Source: FEN-1297 sp046705645
GTDB taxonomy: Bacteria > Bacteroidota > Ignavibacteria > Ignavibacteriales > Ignavibacteriaceae
Length of the DNA stretch: 9,446 bases
Direction of reading: 5' to 3'
Assembly (NCBI GenBank): GCA_046705645.1
Contig: JBJKQE010000235.1
Span: 1-9,446, forward strand
Made by a program: the position numbers and the translations under genes. Of this stretch, positions 7,371-9,446 are shown piece by piece; positions within the stretch are counted from its first letter, which is position 1; every line of letters begins with the position of its first letter. A model generated the notes under the pieces. The model ran no database searches. It saw only the letters and a list, made by a program, of their open reading frames with translations, and was not told the origin of the DNA.

Positions 7371-8701
7371 TGCAGCACCTCCTTGCCGGTAATTGGTTCC
7401 GGGCCTTCTTTTATTTTTCTAACAAGAAGATAAATAAGGATTGATGCCAATAAGATATATATAATTGCAAAAAGAATAATTGAAAATAAAATTTCCGGAG
7501 CAGTAACATTAATAGAAGCAGCATCCGATGTTCTTAAAAGATTATAAACAATCCATGGTTGTCTTCCAACTTCTGCAGATATCCATCCTAATTGACAGGC
7601 AATCAAAGGAAATGGAATTGCCCAAACCAACAATTTTAAAAATTTTTTACTTTCCCACAAAGTATTTTTATATAATTTCCAGGTAGCAATTGCCATCAAG
7701 AGAATAAAAACCATTCCGAGTGCAACCATATTATGATATGATACAAATGTTATAAATAACGGCGGTATATCATCTTTAGGAAAATCATTAATTCCTTTTA
7801 TTCGTGCGTTTACATTTCCGAAAGCCAGCCAGCTTAAAAGTCCTGGGATTTCAACTTTAGCTTTTAGTTCAGGAGGGGGCATCGTAGGAAATGCAAAAAC
7901 TGCAAGCGGAGCGCCGCTTTGAGATGTATAAAGACCTTGAATTGCAGCAAACTTTGCGGGTTGTTCATGAGCGACTTCTCGTCCGCTTTCATGTCCAAAC
8001 GGAAACACTTCAAGCAATGATACTACTAATCCAAAAATCACAGCTAACTTAAGAGCTTTTTTTGAGATGTTAACTTCTTTATTTTTATATAGAAGATAAG
8101 CTGATATCCCGGCCATTAAAAAAGCGCCTGAAATTAATGCCGCATCAAAAGTATGAAAGAAGCGGGGAAGAGTAGAAGGATTAAAAACTGCAGCCCAAAA
8201 ATCCGTTAATTCTGCTCTGCCGTTCTGGATAATATATCCGGCAGGAGTTTGCTGCCACGAGTTTGCTACTATTATCCAGAAAGCTGAGATTGTTGAACCA
8301 ATCGCTACCATTAATGCCGAAAACCAATGAACACTTTTTGAAACTCTATTGCGGCCGAATATATAAAGACCTAAGAAAGTTGATTCAAGAAAAAATGCAA
8401 ACACCCCTTCTGCGGCAAGTGGTGCACCAAAAATATCACCGACAAATTTTGAATATTCCGCCCAGTTGGTGCCGAATTGAAATTCCATAACAATTCCGGT
8501 TGCAACACCAACCGCAAAAATTAATCCTAATATTTTACTAAAGAATTTACCCATTGAAATGTAAACTTCGTCTTTCTTTTTCCATCCTACCGTTTCTACT
8601 ATAACCAATAACCAGGATAGGCCAATAGTAAGCGGCGGAAATAAGAAGTGAAATCCAACTGTCATTGCAAATTGAATACGAGCTAATAGAACAGGATCCA
8701 T
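7367..8701 (-). CDS. cydA: Cytochrome bd quinol oxidase subunit I (short Q-loop type)
   Basis: CydA carries the three haems and the quinol site of cytochrome bd. At 444 residues with a short Q-loop it belongs with Geobacillus-type enzymes, not the long-loop E. coli form. Haem ligands by alignment from memory: His18 (E. coli His19), His183 (His186) and Met325 (Met393). Glu98 and Glu106 match the E. coli pair Glu99/Glu107 near the active site, and GRQPW (379-383) is present. In the Q-loop, Lys250 matches Lys252, but the position of the quinol-site Glu257 is Gln255 (codon CAA at 7937-7939), in FAAIQGLY. The ATG at 8699-8701 has an AAGGAGG about 11 nt upstream. It follows rrf2 by 45 bp with no terminator between, and overlaps cydB by 4 bp. 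The enzyme should support microaerobic respiration and resistance to NO or sulfide. Confidence 0.96.
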   Translation of the reverse strand: MDPVLLARIQFAMTVGFHFLFPPLTIGLSWLLVIVETVGWKKKDEVYISMGKFFSKILGLIFAVGVATGIVMEFQFGTNWAEYSKFVGDIFGAPLAAEGVFAFFLESTFLGLYIFGRNRVSKSVHWFSALMVAIGSTISAFWIIVANSWQQTPAGYIIQNGRAELTDFWAAVFNPSTLPRFFHTFDAALISGAFLMAGISAYLLYKNKEVNISKKALKLAVIFGLVVSLLEVFPFGHESGREVAHEQPAKFAAIQGLYTSQSGAPLAVFAFPTMPPPELKAKVEIPGLLSWLAFGNVNARIKGINDFPKDDIPPLFITFVSYHNMVALGMVFILLMAIATWKLYKNTLWESKKFLKLLVWAIPFPLIACQLGWISAEVGRQPWIVYNLLRTSDAASINVTAPEILFSIILFAIIYILLASILIYLLVRKIKEGPEPITGKEVLQ

Positions 8702-8746
8702 TTTATATTTTTCCTCCTTTATTTTATCATCATTAAGGAATAAATA

Positions 8747-9178
8747 CTATTTGTTAAACCGCTTTTTCCTCTCTTCATTTTCAAGAGCCAGTTCCGCAAT
8801 TGATTTACTCGAAAGTACAGTTCTTAAATTTTTTTGTGCATCGCACCATAAAGTATGAACCGTACACCACCTTTCATCCGAACAAAATGCTTTATCAATA
8901 AGACATTTATTTAAAGCCATCTTCCCTTCAACTGCTTCAATTATTTCCAGAGGTGTTATTTGCAAAGCAGGTTTACCCAATTTAATTCCCCCGCCAATTC
9001 CCCTTTGGGAATAAATTAATCCTGAAGATGCAAGTTGAGGAATAATTTTTCGAAGGAATTTTTCCGGTATGTTATTAGCGGCAGAAATTTCCGCTATTTG
9101 GAAAACCGAATCATCATTGCTCGATGCAAGATGAATCATCGCTCGGATTGCGTACTCCCCGGTTAATGTAAGCTGCAT
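8747..9178 (-). CDS. Rrf2-family transcriptional regulator, likely Fe-S sensor
   Basis: This 143-residue winged-helix regulator belongs to the Rrf2 family (IscR, NsrR, RsrR). The N-terminus LTLTGEYAIRAMIHLA is the family signature; the helix-turn-helix spans about 26-60 and the wing contains RGIGGGIKLGKP. A cluster-binding set follows: Cys92, Cys99, Cys105 and His108. The Cys-x2-His end matches IscR Cys104/His107, with one extra residue between the first two cysteines. A further Cys112 is present. The protein should therefore hold a [2Fe-2S] or [4Fe-4S] cluster and respond to O2, NO or cluster status; which one cannot be told. It lies directly before cydAB in the same direction and is the obvious candidate to control that operon and itself through the dyad at 9201-9227. 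The ATG at 9176-9178 has no clear ribosome binding site, unlike cydA and cydB. Confidence 0.93.
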   Translation of the reverse strand: MQLTLTGEYAIRAMIHLASSNDDSVFQIAEISAANNIPEKFLRKIIPQLASSGLIYSQRGIGGGIKLGKPALQITPLEIIEAVEGKMALNKCLIDKAFCSDERWCTVHTLWCDAQKNLRTVLSSKSIAELALENEERKKRFNK

Positions 9179-9200
9179 AACAAATAATTTTTTTAACTTT

Positions 9201-9227
9201 TAAATATGACAAATTTTGTCATATTTA
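9201..9227. promoter_or_regulatory. Perfect 27-bp inverted repeat, candidate Rrf2 operator
   Basis: Two 13-nt arms, TAAATATGACAAA (9201-9213) and its exact complement (9215-9227), flank a single base. The dyad lies 23 bp upstream of the rrf2 start and about 80 bp from the rRNA terminator. Rrf2 proteins bind dyads of this size as dimers, so self-regulation of rrf2-cydAB is the simplest reading. A FNR/CRP-type protein is an alternative, as the half-site contains TGACA. Confidence 0.7.
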
Positions 9228-9231
9228 GCAA
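9203..9231 (-). promoter_or_regulatory. Candidate promoter of rrf2-cydAB
   Basis: On the minus strand TTGCTA (9226-9231) and CATATT (9203-9208) are 17 bp apart, each matching the sigma-70 -35 and -10 consensus at four of six bases. The inverted repeat fills the spacer and covers the -10, where a bound repressor would block polymerase. The leader would be about 18 nt. The boxes are weak and the lineage's own consensus is unknown. Confidence 0.35.
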
Positions 9232-9305
9232 GGGGGAAATATAGTTTAAAAATATATCATAAAAGCCATGTGAATATTTTACATTTTAGAAAGGGACTAA
9301 AGCTT

Positions 9306-9343
9306 TAAAAACAAAAAACCCCGAATATTTTTGTCCGGGGTTT
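9306..9343 (-). terminator. Rho-independent terminator of the rRNA operon
   Basis: An 8-bp GC-rich stem (9336-9343 with 9316-9323, arm AAACCCCG on the minus strand) with a 12-nt loop is followed by TTTGTTTTT. It starts about 14 bp past the 5S 3' end and faces the rRNA direction. It separates the rRNA operon from rrf2. Confidence 0.88.
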
Positions 9344-9356
9344 ATAAATTAAAATT

Positions 9357-9446
<90 letters not shown>

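Noticed and set aside
8263..8490. Plus-strand frame inside cydA
   Set aside because: Antisense to strongly conserved CydA coding sequence; no start signal and no recognisable domain.

Overview
The window is AT-rich (roughly one third G+C by eye). It looks chromosomal and comes from a Gram-negative bacterium in or near the Bacteroidota/Ignavibacteriota group. Support for this: an OmpA-type outer-membrane protein with thrombospondin type 3 repeats, a lipoprotein M48 protease with a Bacteroidota-like lipobox, and a 5S rRNA 3' part of the kind seen in that group. Several genes carry clear AAGGAGG-type ribosome binding sites, which are scarce in classical Bacteroidia, so an Ignavibacteria-like lineage is possible. 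The taxonomic assignment is inference.

Layout: the left edge cuts a plus-strand YchF/OLA1-family P-loop protein (1-893). Everything else is on the minus strand. It runs convergently into ychF as a large GT-C membrane glycosyltransferase related to AftB/GT89 (915-2540), an M48 lipoprotein metalloprotease (2724-3530), a small four-helix DUF2269-type membrane protein (3664-4122), and an OmpA/TSP3 outer-membrane protein (4308-5678) followed by its terminator. A 557-bp stretch with no convincing gene follows, then the cydB terminator (about 6237-6273).

The best-defined unit is rrf2-cydA-cydB, transcribed right to left. An Rrf2 regulator with an IscR-like Cys/Cys/Cys/His set (8747-9178) lies 45 bp ahead of cytochrome bd oxidase subunit I (7367-8701), whose stop overlaps the start of subunit II (6342-7370) by 4 bp. 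A perfect 27-bp inverted repeat (9201-9227) sits in front of rrf2 and covers a plausible promoter. The unit therefore reads as a self-regulated, redox- or NO-responsive high-affinity quinol oxidase operon. To its right an rRNA operon on the same strand ends: a strong terminator (9306-9343) and the 3' part of 5S rRNA (9357-9446, cut by the window edge).

I see no mobile element, CRISPR array, tRNA or defence system, and nothing that amounts to a clearly new system. The points most worth checking are the palindromic operator, a Glu-to-Gln change at the expected quinol-site position of CydA, and the divergent switch II segment of the YchF-like protein.
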